Shown: one piece after another, positions 1 through 8,334 of the stretch | Position numbering within the stretch: position 1 is the stretch's first letter | Layout: each line of letters begins with the position of its first letter | Assembly (NCBI GenBank): GCA_035758925.1 | Contig: DASTVV010000094.1 | Span: 1 to 64,000 of the forward strand | DNA length: 64,000 bases | DNA from: DASPMP01 sp035758925 | GTDB lineage: Bacteria; Gemmatimonadota; Gemmatimonadetes; Gemmatimonadales; Gemmatimonadaceae | Direction: 5' to 3' | Translations under genes and position numbers: made by a program | The notes under the pieces: generated by a model | The model's database searches: none | Told to the model about the DNA's origin: nothing | What the model saw: only the letters and a program-made list of their open reading frames with translations

Positions 1-1
1 G

Positions 2-1084
2 AAGGTCGGCCGGCTGGCGTTCCGCTCGATCGTGTACTTCGAGGTCGTTACCACGCTTGCGCTCGTCGTCGGCCTGGTGGCGGTCAACCTGGTTCGTCCG
101 GGCGATGGCATCGGCCTCGACCGGACGGCGGAGGTGTCGGCGACCGTCACCGAAGCGTCGCAGCGGCAGGTGACCTTCGGCGGCGTGCTCGAGCACATCG
201 TTCCGTCGAGCTTCATCGATGCCGCGGCGAAGAACGAAGTGCTCCAGGTCGTGTTCTGGTCGATCATCTTCGCGGTCGCCCTGGCGCGTACCCCCATTGG
301 GCCGAAGAAGATCATCCTCGGCTTCACCGAGAGCTTGGGCGAAGTGATGTTCAAGTTCGTCGGTATCGTCATGGCGTTTGCGCCGTTTGGCATTGGCGCG
401 GCCATCGCGGTTACCGTCGGGCAGAGCGGCATCGGCGTCCTGCGAAACCTCGGGATCCTGGTGGTGACGCTGTACGGAGCGTTGATCGTGTTCGTACTGG
501 TGGTGCTCCTGCCCGTGGCGCTGCTCTTCCGGATCCCCATCGCTACGTTCTGGAAGACCGTGCGGGAGCCGTGGCTCATTGCATTCTCGACGGCATCGTC
601 CGAGGCCGCGTTGCCGCTGGCGATGCAGAAGATGGAAGCGTTCGGCGTTCCGCGTCGTATCGTCGCGTTCGTGATGCCGACGGGCTACTCGTTCAACCTC
701 GACGGCAGCACGCTGTACCTGGCCCTGGCGTCCGTTTTCGTGGCGCAGGCGGCCGGCGTCGACATGCCGCTGTCGACGCAGATTCTCATGATGCTGACGC
801 TGATGCTCACGAGCAAGGGCGTCGCGGCGGTGCCGCGTGCGTCGCTGGTCATTCTCGCGGGCACGCTCTCGCAGTTCCATCTGCCGCTCGCCGGTGTCGC
901 CGTCATCCTCGGCGTGGACGCTGTGATGGACATGGCACGGACGTCCACGAACCTGCTCGGGAACTGTCTCGCCACGGCCGTGATGGCGCGTTGGGAGGGC
1001 GAGCTCGGAGCTGCTCCTGCTACACCCGTGGCAGACCGGCTTGCGGGTCAGCCGTTGTCGGTGCCAACGGTGAAGGCGCCATAA
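2..1084 (+). CDS. Dicarboxylate/amino acid:cation symporter (DAACS family), 5' end missing
   Basis: C-terminal part of a glutamate/C4-dicarboxylate:H+ or Na+ symporter of the inner membrane. The frame is already open at base 2 and reads KVGRLAFRSIVYFEVVTT, the segment that in DctA/GltP proteins precedes a transmembrane helix, so the true start lies before the window and the GTG at 32 is internal. Family signatures are clear: the serine-rich re-entrant loop (STASSEAALP), TGYSFNLDGSTLYL, and MARTSTNLLGNCLA, which contains the Arg/Asn substrate- and cation-binding residues. About 360 residues are present of roughly 420. Substrate (glutamate, aspartate, succinate) cannot be chosen from sequence. 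It ends in a polar tail and is followed by an octamer-repeat hairpin. Confidence 0.93.
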   Translation, partial: KVGRLAFRSIVYFEVVTTLALVVGLVAVNLVRPGDGIGLDRTAEVSATVTEASQRQVTFGGVLEHIVPSSFIDAAAKNEVLQVVFWSIIFAVALARTPIGPKKIILGFTESLGEVMFKFVGIVMAFAPFGIGAAIAVTVGQSGIGVLRNLGILVVTLYGALIVFVLVVLLPVALLFRIPIATFWKTVREPWLIAFSTASSEAALPLAMQKMEAFGVPRRIVAFVMPTGYSFNLDGSTLYLALASVFVAQAAGVDMPLSTQILMMLTLMLTSKGVAAVPRASLVILAGTLSQFHLPLAGVAVILGVDAVMDMARTSTNLLGNCLATAVMARWEGELGAAPATPVADRLAGQPLSVPTVKAP

Positions 1085-1133
1085 GTGGGTTGACAGGTTT
1101 TCGGGTTGGCAGGTTTACAACCGTCAACCCGTG
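1085..1133. repeat. Degenerate octamer repeat with inverted end (hairpin)
   Basis: Directly after the symporter stop are four degenerate octamers (GGGTTGAC, AGGTTTTC, GGGTTGGC, AGGTTTAC) at 1087-1118, then AACC and an inverted copy GTCAACCC at 1123-1130 that pairs with the first unit (1087-1094). The unit is the same as the perfect tandem array at 23876-23953 read on the other strand. There is no T-run, so it is not a classic terminator, although the hairpin could stabilise or end the upstream transcript. The remaining bases to 1308 hold no gene I can support. Confidence 0.6.
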
Positions 1134-1308
1134 CGTTCCTGAGGACCTCCTATTGCCACGGAACGCCTATGCAGCCCGCAGGTCAGACACGCTATTGAGA
1201 AATTAGGACTCACTCACAATCGTCTCGCAGGTCAGCGACGCCGCTCCATCCGTGTCACAGGTGCTCACCAGGAGTGATCACCAGAGTCTCCAAACGGGGA
1301 GGCGCGTC

Positions 1309-2127
1309 ATGAGGTGCTCGCAGCGGCTTTGGGCCGCACCTGCTGTTCCACTCATGCTGCTCGCGGTCGGTGCGTGTTCCGATCGCCCCACATCAAGCCC
1401 GCGACTCGATACCGTCGCCACGAGACCGGTTGCTTCGTTCGTCGCCGGCGAATGCGTCGCCAGCTTTCGAATGATCACGTTCGAAGAAGACGCGTTGAGA
1501 GCGGCCTACGATTGGGGACTGCAATCGGACACGGTTGATGTCTGTGAATCCTGGATGGGCTCGGACTACAGCTGGAAGTTCGTCACCGTTGGCACCTCTG
1601 ATCGCGCCGGTGGCGTTTACGACATGGCCCGCGACGTGAGCTACCAGAATGGCATGATGAACGTTACGGACCAGGGTGTCGTGGTACTAACTCAACCGAT
1701 CGAGGGAGCTAATCTGCTCGACGCGTTTGCGACCGATCCAGGTTTGCGAGCCGCGGTGTACGACGATCCCTACTACGCGATTCGCGCGCTCGGGGGCGAG
1801 GTCAACGACCGAGTGTCCGCCGGAATGTGGGACGGAGTTCGCGGTCGTGAGCGATTCGCCAATCTCGTTGGCCTCGACGCGCGCGGAACCGGAGACGACG
1901 GAAACTCGCGCTCCACTGCGGCGGCGGGGCGTTCGCAAAATGGTCGGCCATACTCCTACGCCTGGTTCGCCGGTGCACAGTATCTCGGGGCCAGTATGGA
2001 GGCGACCTTTGCCAACAATGGCTACGCCTTTTACTTGAATCTTTCCGTGACGGACGCGGCCGGACGCTCGGCCACCGCTTCCCGATCGGTCGCGGTCAGC
2101 GCTGGCGCACCGCAATGCTATTTCTGA
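1309..2127 (+). CDS. Putative lipoprotein with a PKD-like C-terminal region, function unknown
   Basis: Not recognised as a named family. Start chosen at ATG 1309 because GGGGAGG lies about six bases upstream and the protein then begins with a compact type II signal peptide ending LAVGAC, predicting a lipidated Cys23. A frame-open GTG at 1252 lacks both. The mature protein (about 250 residues) has a Cys-containing N-terminal half, a low-complexity stretch near residue 190, and a C-terminal YSYAWF...LSVTDAAGRSATASRSV region that resembles a PKD/Ig-like strand pattern. Likely outer-membrane or periplasmic. It sits with the next gene between the symporter and the opposite-strand amino-sugar genes; both look accessory. 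Function unknown. Confidence 0.6.
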   Translation: MRCSQRLWAAPAVPLMLLAVGACSDRPTSSPRLDTVATRPVASFVAGECVASFRMITFEEDALRAAYDWGLQSDTVDVCESWMGSDYSWKFVTVGTSDRAGGVYDMARDVSYQNGMMNVTDQGVVVLTQPIEGANLLDAFATDPGLRAAVYDDPYYAIRALGGEVNDRVSAGMWDGVRGRERFANLVGLDARGTGDDGNSRSTAAAGRSQNGRPYSYAWFAGAQYLGASMEATFANNGYAFYLNLSVTDAAGRSATASRSVAVSAGAPQCYF

Positions 2128-2153
2128 GAGTACTGTTTTGGAGGCGAGCCGTC

Positions 2154-3335
2154 GTGACACGTTACATCCGAACTTCGCCCCGCCTTCTCCTGGCACTGTT
2201 GGTAATCGGGTTCGAGGCGGGCTGTCGCTCGCCCACGGACAATCGAACCGGCGTTCAGGAACTGTGGTTGGCTTCACAAGCTGGGCAGACGCTGTCGGCA
2301 CCAGCTGCCGCTGGAAACACTGTTGTCTTTGGCGCGGGCGATGGGTCGGTGATCGCGCGTGACATCTTCACTGGTGTCGCGCGGTGGAGCACGGTGATTG
2401 CCAGCCCCGGACGGATCCAGGGCGCGTCAATCCTGATCGCCGGCAACCTCGTGATTGCCGAAGCCGATCGGGAGGTCGTCGCGCTGGACCTTGTCAGCGG
2501 TGCCGTGCGCTGGCGCTATCAGCCACCATTGGACACAACGAACGACGGGTTTCCCGGATATCTCGCCGCAACCCATCCCGCGGTTGATGGCTCACATGCG
2601 TATGTGCCTGCCTGGGGCGCGTCCGTCAGCGCCGTCAGTCTTGCCACCGGCACCGCGAGCTGGGTCTGGCGCCTGGGCAGGCTGCCAACGGATACCGCAG
2701 CAAACGTGTTCCGCTCCGGAGCCACTGGAGTACAACTGACCGGCGACACGGTTCTGGTTGCCGTCTGGCATTGGATGGACATTGTCGGCGGGTGGAGGGA
2801 AGCGTTTCTTGTCGCGCTCGATCGTGTGTCCGGGACCGAGTTCTGGCGGCTCAAGCTTCCTCCCACGAATGTCGCGAACCAGGTTGAGGGTGCGCCCCTC
2901 GTTGTGGGGGATATGGCCATCGTGGGGTCGGCATTCGCCTGGGTGGTCGGGGTCCGGCTTTCTACTCGGCAAGTCGTGTGGTCCTACCGCAGTCCCGACT
3001 ACAAGTACAGCACCTCCGGCGGCCCCGCGGCGTATGGCAACTACATCTACGCCGACGGGGGCGACCTACGGCTGTACGCCCTGAACGTGGCCACCGGTAC
3101 TGTCGTGTGGTCGGCACCGCTGGGCGACACCGGACTGGATATCGTGGCGACCGACAAGCGCGTGTATGTGCCGGGCGGTCATACCCTGACCGTCGTCGAT
3201 CGCGCCACCGGCGCGAGCGTCAAGACCATCGAGGTCCCGGTCAACGTCGAGATCTTCGAGAGCGCCGCCGCGGCCAAGGGAGATCAGATCTTCATTACGC
3301 GTACCCGCGGCGCCTGGAGCTTCAGGGAGCCGTAG
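2154..3335 (+). CDS. PQQ-binding-like beta-propeller repeat protein, secreted
   Basis: About 393 residues. Start at GTG 2154, preceded by GGAGGCG eight bases upstream; the N-terminus then reads as a basic n-region and hydrophobic core ending in EAGC, a poor lipobox, so it is either a lipoprotein or a Sec-exported protein. The body is a chain of WD-like blade repeats of the PQQ/BamB type: VIARDIFTGVARWST, VVALDLVSGAVRWRY, VSAVSLATGTASWVW, LYALNVATGTVVWSA, each with the A/D-x-x-x-G-x-x-x-W pattern. BamB-like proteins bind partners and some relatives bind PQQ; no catalytic residues can be assigned here. It ends eight bases from the convergent kinase gene. BamD is encoded far away (42452), so a BamB role is possible but unsupported. 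Confidence 0.8.
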   Translation: MTRYIRTSPRLLLALLVIGFEAGCRSPTDNRTGVQELWLASQAGQTLSAPAAAGNTVVFGAGDGSVIARDIFTGVARWSTVIASPGRIQGASILIAGNLVIAEADREVVALDLVSGAVRWRYQPPLDTTNDGFPGYLAATHPAVDGSHAYVPAWGASVSAVSLATGTASWVWRLGRLPTDTAANVFRSGATGVQLTGDTVLVAVWHWMDIVGGWREAFLVALDRVSGTEFWRLKLPPTNVANQVEGAPLVVGDMAIVGSAFAWVVGVRLSTRQVVWSYRSPDYKYSTSGGPAAYGNYIYADGGDLRLYALNVATGTVVWSAPLGDTGLDIVATDKRVYVPGGHTLTVVDRATGASVKTIEVPVNVEIFESAAAAKGDQIFITRTRGAWSFREP

Positions 3336-3342
3336 CGTCCTC

Positions 3343-4275
3343 TCAAGTCGCCAGTTCGGCCAGGTGCCTGAGAGCGCCACGCACGGCGCCTCGGGCCGGA
3401 TCCACCTCTTCTGCATGGATCTGTGCGCCTGGAACAGCGGACTTGAGCCGATGCTCGAGCCGCTTCCGGAAAGACGATTGTCTCGCCAACAGTCCTCCGG
3501 TGAGGGCCACGGGCACTGACGCCCGCTCGTCCGTGAACAGCCGGCGCGCCAGCGCTCGGACGTGCAGAGCCAGCTCTTCAACCGCCATGCTGATGATCGA
3601 GTTGGCGCGCAGATCGCCAGCGTCGGCCACGGTCATGACGACGGGTGCAAGGGTCGCCAGTGCCGCGGGCGTCGCGCCGGCCGCCCAACGAATCAGCTCA
3701 CTGGTCTCTGGCTGCTCGGTGGCAGTGAGAATCGCTCCGGTGAGCGCTGTCTCCGGCTCGCGACCGTCTGACGCCGCGGCGACCACGGACAATGCGCGCC
3801 GTCCGATCCACGCGCCGCTTCCTTCGTCGCCGATGTTCGGCCCCCAGCCACCACAGCGGGCGGTGGCACCGGTGGGACCGCGCCCGAACGCCGACGACCC
3901 CGTGCCGGCGATGAGCAGAACGCCAGGACCGTCGCCGAATGCATCGTCCAGTGCCACGGCGAAGTCCGTCTGCACCACGACTTCGTCCGCCAGCTGCTGG
4001 GCCACCAGGAACTCCCACAGCGCCTGACGCTCGGGTTCCCGCCCGACCCCCGCGACGCCGACCATCAGCACACGCGGACGCGCATCGCGCATCTCACTTT
4101 GCTCGAGCGCATCGCGCACCACGCCCGCGATGATCCCGGCGCTCCGTTCCACCTCGTGCGGGCGAACGGCGCTCCCGGCGCCGACCGCTTCCGCGATGGC
4201 CTCGCCACGCTCGTCCGCGAGCAGCGCGCGAGTCTTGGTGCCGCCGCCGTCGATGCCGACTACGATCGATTCCAT
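3343..4275 (-). CDS. BadF/BadG/BcrA/BcrD-type ATPase, probable N-acetylglucosamine-type sugar kinase
   Basis: 310-residue ASKHA-fold protein. The N-terminal phosphate-1 motif GIDGGGTKTRALLAD, the second phosphate motif LLIAGTGSSAFG and GWGPNIGDEGSGAWIG are those of the eukaryotic-like GlcNAc kinase branch of the BadF family. It would phosphorylate GlcNAc, MurNAc or glucosamine at O6 in the cytoplasm. Context supports this: it is the last gene of a minus-strand run with an SSS symporter ten bases upstream and a glucosamine-6-phosphate deaminase fusion before that, so the product would feed directly into NagB. The related benzoyl-CoA reductase and 2-hydroxyacyl-CoA dehydratase activator role is unlikely because the Cys ligands of those activators are absent. 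Confidence 0.85.
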   Translation of the reverse strand: MESIVVGIDGGGTKTRALLADERGEAIAEAVGAGSAVRPHEVERSAGIIAGVVRDALEQSEMRDARPRVLMVGVAGVGREPERQALWEFLVAQQLADEVVVQTDFAVALDDAFGDGPGVLLIAGTGSSAFGRGPTGATARCGGWGPNIGDEGSGAWIGRRALSVVAAASDGREPETALTGAILTATEQPETSELIRWAAGATPAALATLAPVVMTVADAGDLRANSIISMAVEELALHVRALARRLFTDERASVPVALTGGLLARQSSFRKRLEHRLKSAVPGAQIHAEEVDPARGAVRGALRHLAELAT

Positions 4276-4284
4276 GGCAGAAAA

Positions 4285-5826
4285 CTAAGCGGCCGGTGCG
4301 ACGGATCGACGCTCCGCGGCTGGCTCGCGGCGGGGAGATCCGATGAACGAGGACACGATTCCGACGAACAAGGTGATTGTCGTACCGATGAGTACGTACC
4401 ACGGCCAGGCGATCTTCGCCAGCGGCGCCACCCACGGGAGCACCGACGACAGCTGCCTGGCGAACACGACGAACGCCATACAGGTGATGCCCACGGACAT
4501 TCCGAGGATGGCGTCCTTCTGGCGGGCGCGGGGCCAGAATAGCCCCAGAAAAAAACCACCCAGGAGGCCGCCATAGGTGAACGAGGCGATCGACAGCGCG
4601 ATGACCACCACCGGCGTCTGCTGGTTCTGCGGGAACAGCATGGCACCACCGGTGAGGGCGATCCCCCAGATCAGTGCGAAGATCTTTCCGACCTTGAGCG
4701 TCCTCGGGTCGTCGGCGGATCGGCCCGTGAGCGGCAAATAGATGTCGTGCGTGGAGGCGGCTGCGAGCGAGTTGATCGCTCCCGAGTGGGTGCTCATCGT
4801 GGCGGCGAGGATGGCCGCCAGCAGCAGGCCCACGAGGCCATGCGGCATCTGTTCGATGATGAACGTTGGAAATACGGCGTCCGGGGTGGGGAACTGCTTC
4901 CCGGCATAAAAGGCCCAGAGGCCGATGCCCACCATCAGGAACAGCGTGAACTGCAGGAACACCGTGATTCCACTGCCGATCAGAGCCACGCGGGCGTCGC
5001 GCAGGCTGCGTGAGGAAAGCAGGCGCTGCACGATGAGCTGATCGGCGCCGTGCGACGCCATGGCCAGGAAAGCACCGCCGATCAGTCCGGCGAAGACCGT
5101 GTGCGCGTGCTCGAGGTTGTAGCGAAAGTCGAATGACAGGTCGATCACTTTCAGCTTACCGGCCGGGCCCGCCGCCTGCGTCACCGCTGACCAGCCGTTG
5201 GGCACGAGCTGTCCGATCAACACGATCGCCGAGATCCCGCCAAGGATATAGACCGACGCCTGCAGGATCTCGGTCCAGACCACCGCGCGCATGCCGCCGC
5301 GATACGTGTAGATGATGGTGAGTGTGCCGAGGATCAGCACCGCGACGGGCATCACGTACTGTTGCGGGATCGCGCCCTGGAGAATCAGCCCGATGGGGAT
5401 GGCCGTCGCAAAAACGCGGACCGAATCAGCCAGCCCGCGGGTCACCATGAAAACGATGGACGTGAATCGTCGTGTCGCCAACCCGAACCGCTTCTCGAGC
5501 AGCGCGTAGGCGGTGACGAGGTTTCCTTCGTAGTAGCGCGGCAGCAGCGTGTATGCGACGACGATGCGGCCCAAGATGTAGCCTGCCGCCACCTGGAGAA
5601 AACCGAGATTGGTTGCGTACGCCAGGCCGGGAATGCTGATGAACGTCAGCGCGCTGGTCTCACTCGCGACCACCGAGAACATCACCGCCCACCACGGGAT
5701 CGACCGCTCGGCGACGAAGTAGTCCTTCGCGTCCTTCTGGTGCCGGCCCACCCAGAGGCCGAGGAGGGTGGTGCCGGCCAGATACGCAATGATGACCGCG
5801 ATGTCGAGACCGGTGATGGATCTCAT
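4285..5826 (-). CDS. Sodium:solute symporter (SSS family), probable amino-sugar or sugar uptake
   Basis: 513 residues, almost entirely hydrophobic segments typical of the 13-helix LeuT-fold SSS family. The N-terminal DIAVIIAYLAGTTLLGLWVG and KDYFVAERSIPWWAVMFS are the conserved first-helix region of SGLT/NanT-like members, followed by SETSALTFISIPGLAY with the Na-site serine and threonine residues. It carries solute in with Na+ across the inner membrane. It lies 12 bases downstream of the NagB fusion and ten bases upstream of the sugar kinase, which suggests GlcNAc, MurNAc or a related amino sugar as substrate; that is inference from neighbours. Confidence 0.88.
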   Translation of the reverse strand: MRSITGLDIAVIIAYLAGTTLLGLWVGRHQKDAKDYFVAERSIPWWAVMFSVVASETSALTFISIPGLAYATNLGFLQVAAGYILGRIVVAYTLLPRYYEGNLVTAYALLEKRFGLATRRFTSIVFMVTRGLADSVRVFATAIPIGLILQGAIPQQYVMPVAVLILGTLTIIYTYRGGMRAVVWTEILQASVYILGGISAIVLIGQLVPNGWSAVTQAAGPAGKLKVIDLSFDFRYNLEHAHTVFAGLIGGAFLAMASHGADQLIVQRLLSSRSLRDARVALIGSGITVFLQFTLFLMVGIGLWAFYAGKQFPTPDAVFPTFIIEQMPHGLVGLLLAAILAATMSTHSGAINSLAAASTHDIYLPLTGRSADDPRTLKVGKIFALIWGIALTGGAMLFPQNQQTPVVVIALSIASFTYGGLLGGFFLGLFWPRARQKDAILGMSVGITCMAFVVFARQLSSVLPWVAPLAKIAWPWYVLIGTTITLFVGIVSSFIGSPRREPAAERRSVAPAA

Positions 5827-5838
5827 CGTCTTGCGGCG

Positions 5839-7836
5839 CTACAAGACGACGTAGGCTTCCATCGCGTAGTACTCGGCCAGTCCCAGGCGATCGAGCTCCG
5901 CCGCGGTGCCCTTGTTGCGGCCCTCGACGCGTTGCCAGAACTCGCGGTCGTCATAGCCTCCGGGGAACGGGGCGCTGTCCTTCTGCGACTGATGCTTGAA
6001 GATCGCCTGGATCTTGAGCCGCAGCTCCTCCTGTGACAGCGGCACCAGCCACGTGGCCTCGTGGATGGGCCATTCCTGCCATGCACCGCGGTAGAGCCAC
6101 ACCTCGGGCGCCTCGTTGGTGCCGCCCCTGCTGGACGCCCCGCCGGGCGACTCGGTTGCGGTGTCCTTCGAGCGCAAGGGGTAGATCTCGGCGAGAGCCG
6201 CGTCGATGGCTTCCTTGCACATCCGGTGCGTACCGTGCGGATCCGAGAGATCGCCCGCGACGAAGACGAGGCTCGGCCGCACCTCTTCGACGAGGTCGCG
6301 CACGATCTTCACGTCCGCCGGACCGATGGGATCCTTCCGCACCTTGCCCGTTTGGTAGAACGGCAGGTTGAGGAACCGGGCCGCGGCCTTCGACAACCCG
6401 ACCGTCTCGAGCCCGCTGACCGCTTCGGCCTCGCGGATGATTCGCTTGATGTCCTGGACTTCCGTGATGTCCACCTCACCCGGACGCTTGCGTTCCAGGA
6501 AACTGTGAACGTGCTTTGCCAGCGCCTCGACGCGCTGGCGCTCGAGCGTGCCTTCGTCACTGAGGCGCTCGAGAAAGTCCACGTAGCGCCTGACGTCGTG
6601 GTCGAAGACCGCAATATTGCCGCTCGTCATGTAGGCCACGATCACCTCGTTCTCGTTCTCCACCAGCTTGTGGAGGATGCCACCCATCGAGATGACGTCG
6701 TCGTCCGGATGCGGCGAGAAGCAGATGATTCGCTGATGCGTCGGGAGCTTGGATTTTCCGCGGATCTTTGCGCCCAGCATGTTGAACACTTTCCCGTTCA
6801 CTTCGCCGGGTGATCCGTATTTCGACACGAGCGACGACAGATGGTGGTCGGCGTAGTCCCGCATCGTCAGTTTGAGGATCGCCTTCTGCGCCTGATGCGA
6901 CAGCCAGATCACGGCGCGCAGCATCAGGTCGTGCGTCCACTGGACTTCGTCGATCACCCAGGGCGTCGCGATCTTCGTGAGCGAGTCCGCGGCGGCGCGA
7001 TCGACGTAGAACGTCGTGTTGGGATGGCGCTGGAGGAACGTCGCCGCGACCTCGACATCCATCTCACCCTCTACCGCGCGTCGCACGATGCTGGCCTTGT
7101 GCTCGCCGGTTGCGAGGATCGCGATTTCACGCGCGTCGAGAATCGTCGCGACGCCCATCGTGATGGCTTCGCGCGGAACGAACTCCTCACCGAAGAAATC
7201 CGCGGCGGCGTCGCGGCGCGTGACCGTATCGAGCGTGGCGAGGCGCGTCCGGCTCTCGAATCCGGAGCCAGGCTCGTTGAATCCGATGTGACCCGTCTTG
7301 CCGATGCCAAGGATCTGGAAATCGACACCGCCCGCCGACTTGATCTGCGCTTCGTACTCCTGGCAGTACTCGTCCACCTTCTCCCGCGGGACCGTGCCGT
7401 CGGGGATGTGGACGTTCGCGGGGTCGATGTCGACGTGCGAGAACAGATTCTCCCACATGAAGCGGTGGTAGGAGTGGATGCTGTCCGGCGCCATCGGGTA
7501 GTACTCGTCGAGATTGAACGTCACGACATGCCGGAAGCTGAGTCGCTCTTCCTTGTGCTTTCGCACGAGCTCCCGGTACACGCCGATCGGCGTTGACCCG
7601 GTGGCCAGTCCGAGTACCGCGGTGGTTCCCGTCGCATTGCGCTCGCGGATCAGCGTTGCAATGCGGTCAGCGACGAGCAGGGCGATCTCCTCGTGGTCGC
7701 CCACCACCACCGTACGAATTTTTTCCAAGCCGACAGAGCCGTAGCCGTCGTGAAAAAGCCCGCGAGCGGATGACCGTTCGCGGGCCTTCTGTTCGGCGCC
7801 GACGCTTGTCGAAGCGCCGGAAACCGACCGATCCAT
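5839..7836 (-). CDS. nagB: Glucosamine-6-phosphate deaminase fused to a PIG-L/LmbE-like deacetylase domain
   Basis: 665 residues, more than twice a plain NagB. Residues about 40-300 are the NagB domain: LGLATGSTPIGVY binds phosphate, FNLDEYYPM holds the general-base Asp110, and GIGKTGHIGFNEPGS holds His183 and Glu188. The position of the E. coli Asp141 is Thr181 here. Residues about 365-640 are a PIG-L domain: FSPHPDDDVISMGG (Zn-binding His376 and Asp) and DPHGTHRMC. NagB converts glucosamine-6-P to fructose-6-P and ammonia. PIG-L enzymes remove N-acetyl groups from GlcNAc derivatives. No nagA lies nearby, so the C-terminal domain may deacetylate GlcNAc-6-P in place of NagA (inference). Similar fusions occur in Bacteroidetes as I recall. 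The Fe-S carrier gene ends eight bases upstream. Confidence 0.93.
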   Translation of the reverse strand: MDRSVSGASTSVGAEQKARERSSARGLFHDGYGSVGLEKIRTVVVGDHEEIALLVADRIATLIRERNATGTTAVLGLATGSTPIGVYRELVRKHKEERLSFRHVVTFNLDEYYPMAPDSIHSYHRFMWENLFSHVDIDPANVHIPDGTVPREKVDEYCQEYEAQIKSAGGVDFQILGIGKTGHIGFNEPGSGFESRTRLATLDTVTRRDAAADFFGEEFVPREAITMGVATILDAREIAILATGEHKASIVRRAVEGEMDVEVAATFLQRHPNTTFYVDRAAADSLTKIATPWVIDEVQWTHDLMLRAVIWLSHQAQKAILKLTMRDYADHHLSSLVSKYGSPGEVNGKVFNMLGAKIRGKSKLPTHQRIICFSPHPDDDVISMGGILHKLVENENEVIVAYMTSGNIAVFDHDVRRYVDFLERLSDEGTLERQRVEALAKHVHSFLERKRPGEVDITEVQDIKRIIREAEAVSGLETVGLSKAAARFLNLPFYQTGKVRKDPIGPADVKIVRDLVEEVRPSLVFVAGDLSDPHGTHRMCKEAIDAALAEIYPLRSKDTATESPGGASSRGGTNEAPEVWLYRGAWQEWPIHEATWLVPLSQEELRLKIQAIFKHQSQKDSAPFPGGYDDREFWQRVEGRNKGTAAELDRLGLAEYYAMEAYVVL

Positions 7837-7844
7837 GTGAGCCT

Positions 7845-8201
7845 CTATGCGCTAAAGGAGCTACCGCAGCCGCACCCGCCGGTGGCGTTCGGATTCTTGA
7901 AGGTGAAACCCGAACCCTGCATCGACGAGACGAAATCGATCGTGACGCCGTTGATGTACTGCGCGGAGAAGGGGTCCACGAAGACCCTCCACCCGCCCTG
8001 GTCGATCTGGAGATCGTCCTCGGCTGGCTCGTCCTCGATGAGGAGGCCGTACTTGAACCCGCTACAGCCGCCGGGCTGGACGCTCACGCGCAAACCGCCC
8101 TTGGCGGGATCCACGTTCTCCTGGTCCATGAACTTCTTGACCTCGACGCTGGCAACCGGGGTGACCGTCACCAGCACGTCGGGCTGCTGAATCGTGCTCA
8201 T
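7845..8201 (-). CDS. A-type iron-sulfur carrier (HesB/IscA/ErpA family)
   Basis: 118 residues. The three cluster ligands are in place: Cys46 in PGGCSGF and Cys110/Cys112 in the C-terminal GGCGCGSS. A-type carriers receive Fe-S clusters from the ISC/SUF scaffold and pass them to target enzymes. The start is ATG 8201: GGAGG lies four bases before it, whereas an in-frame TTG at 8204 would sit against the Shine-Dalgarno. It is the first gene behind a good promoter (8297-8325) and runs into the nagB fusion with an eight-base gap. No isc or suf gene is in the window. Which paralogue (ErpA, IscA, SufA) cannot be told. Confidence 0.9.
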   Translation of the reverse strand: MSTIQQPDVLVTVTPVASVEVKKFMDQENVDPAKGGLRVSVQPGGCSGFKYGLLIEDEPAEDDLQIDQGGWRVFVDPFSAQYINGVTIDFVSSMQGSGFTFKNPNATGGCGCGSSFSA

Positions 8202-8296
8202 CAATCCTCCAACCTAAAGGTGACCGAGCGCGCATCGCTGCGTACACGAGGTCAGCCGGTTTTCCTGCATCGCTTTGGTGCCGCGATGGTTAGCGA

Positions 8297-8325
8297 AATA
8301 TACGGCTCCAGGGTACTGCCTTCAA
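8297..8325 (-). promoter_or_regulatory. Predicted sigma70-type promoter of the Fe-S carrier/nagB operon
   Basis: On the minus strand TTGAAG (plus coordinates 8320-8325) and TATATT (8297-8302) are separated by exactly 17 bases. Transcription would begin near 8290, leaving a leader of roughly 90 bases before ATG 8201. It lies in the only sizeable gap of the minus-strand block (8202-8334), just after the second SSS symporter gene, so the Fe-S carrier, nagB fusion, symporter and kinase likely form their own unit. Confidence 0.6.
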
Positions 8326-8334
8326 GAAAGAAGC

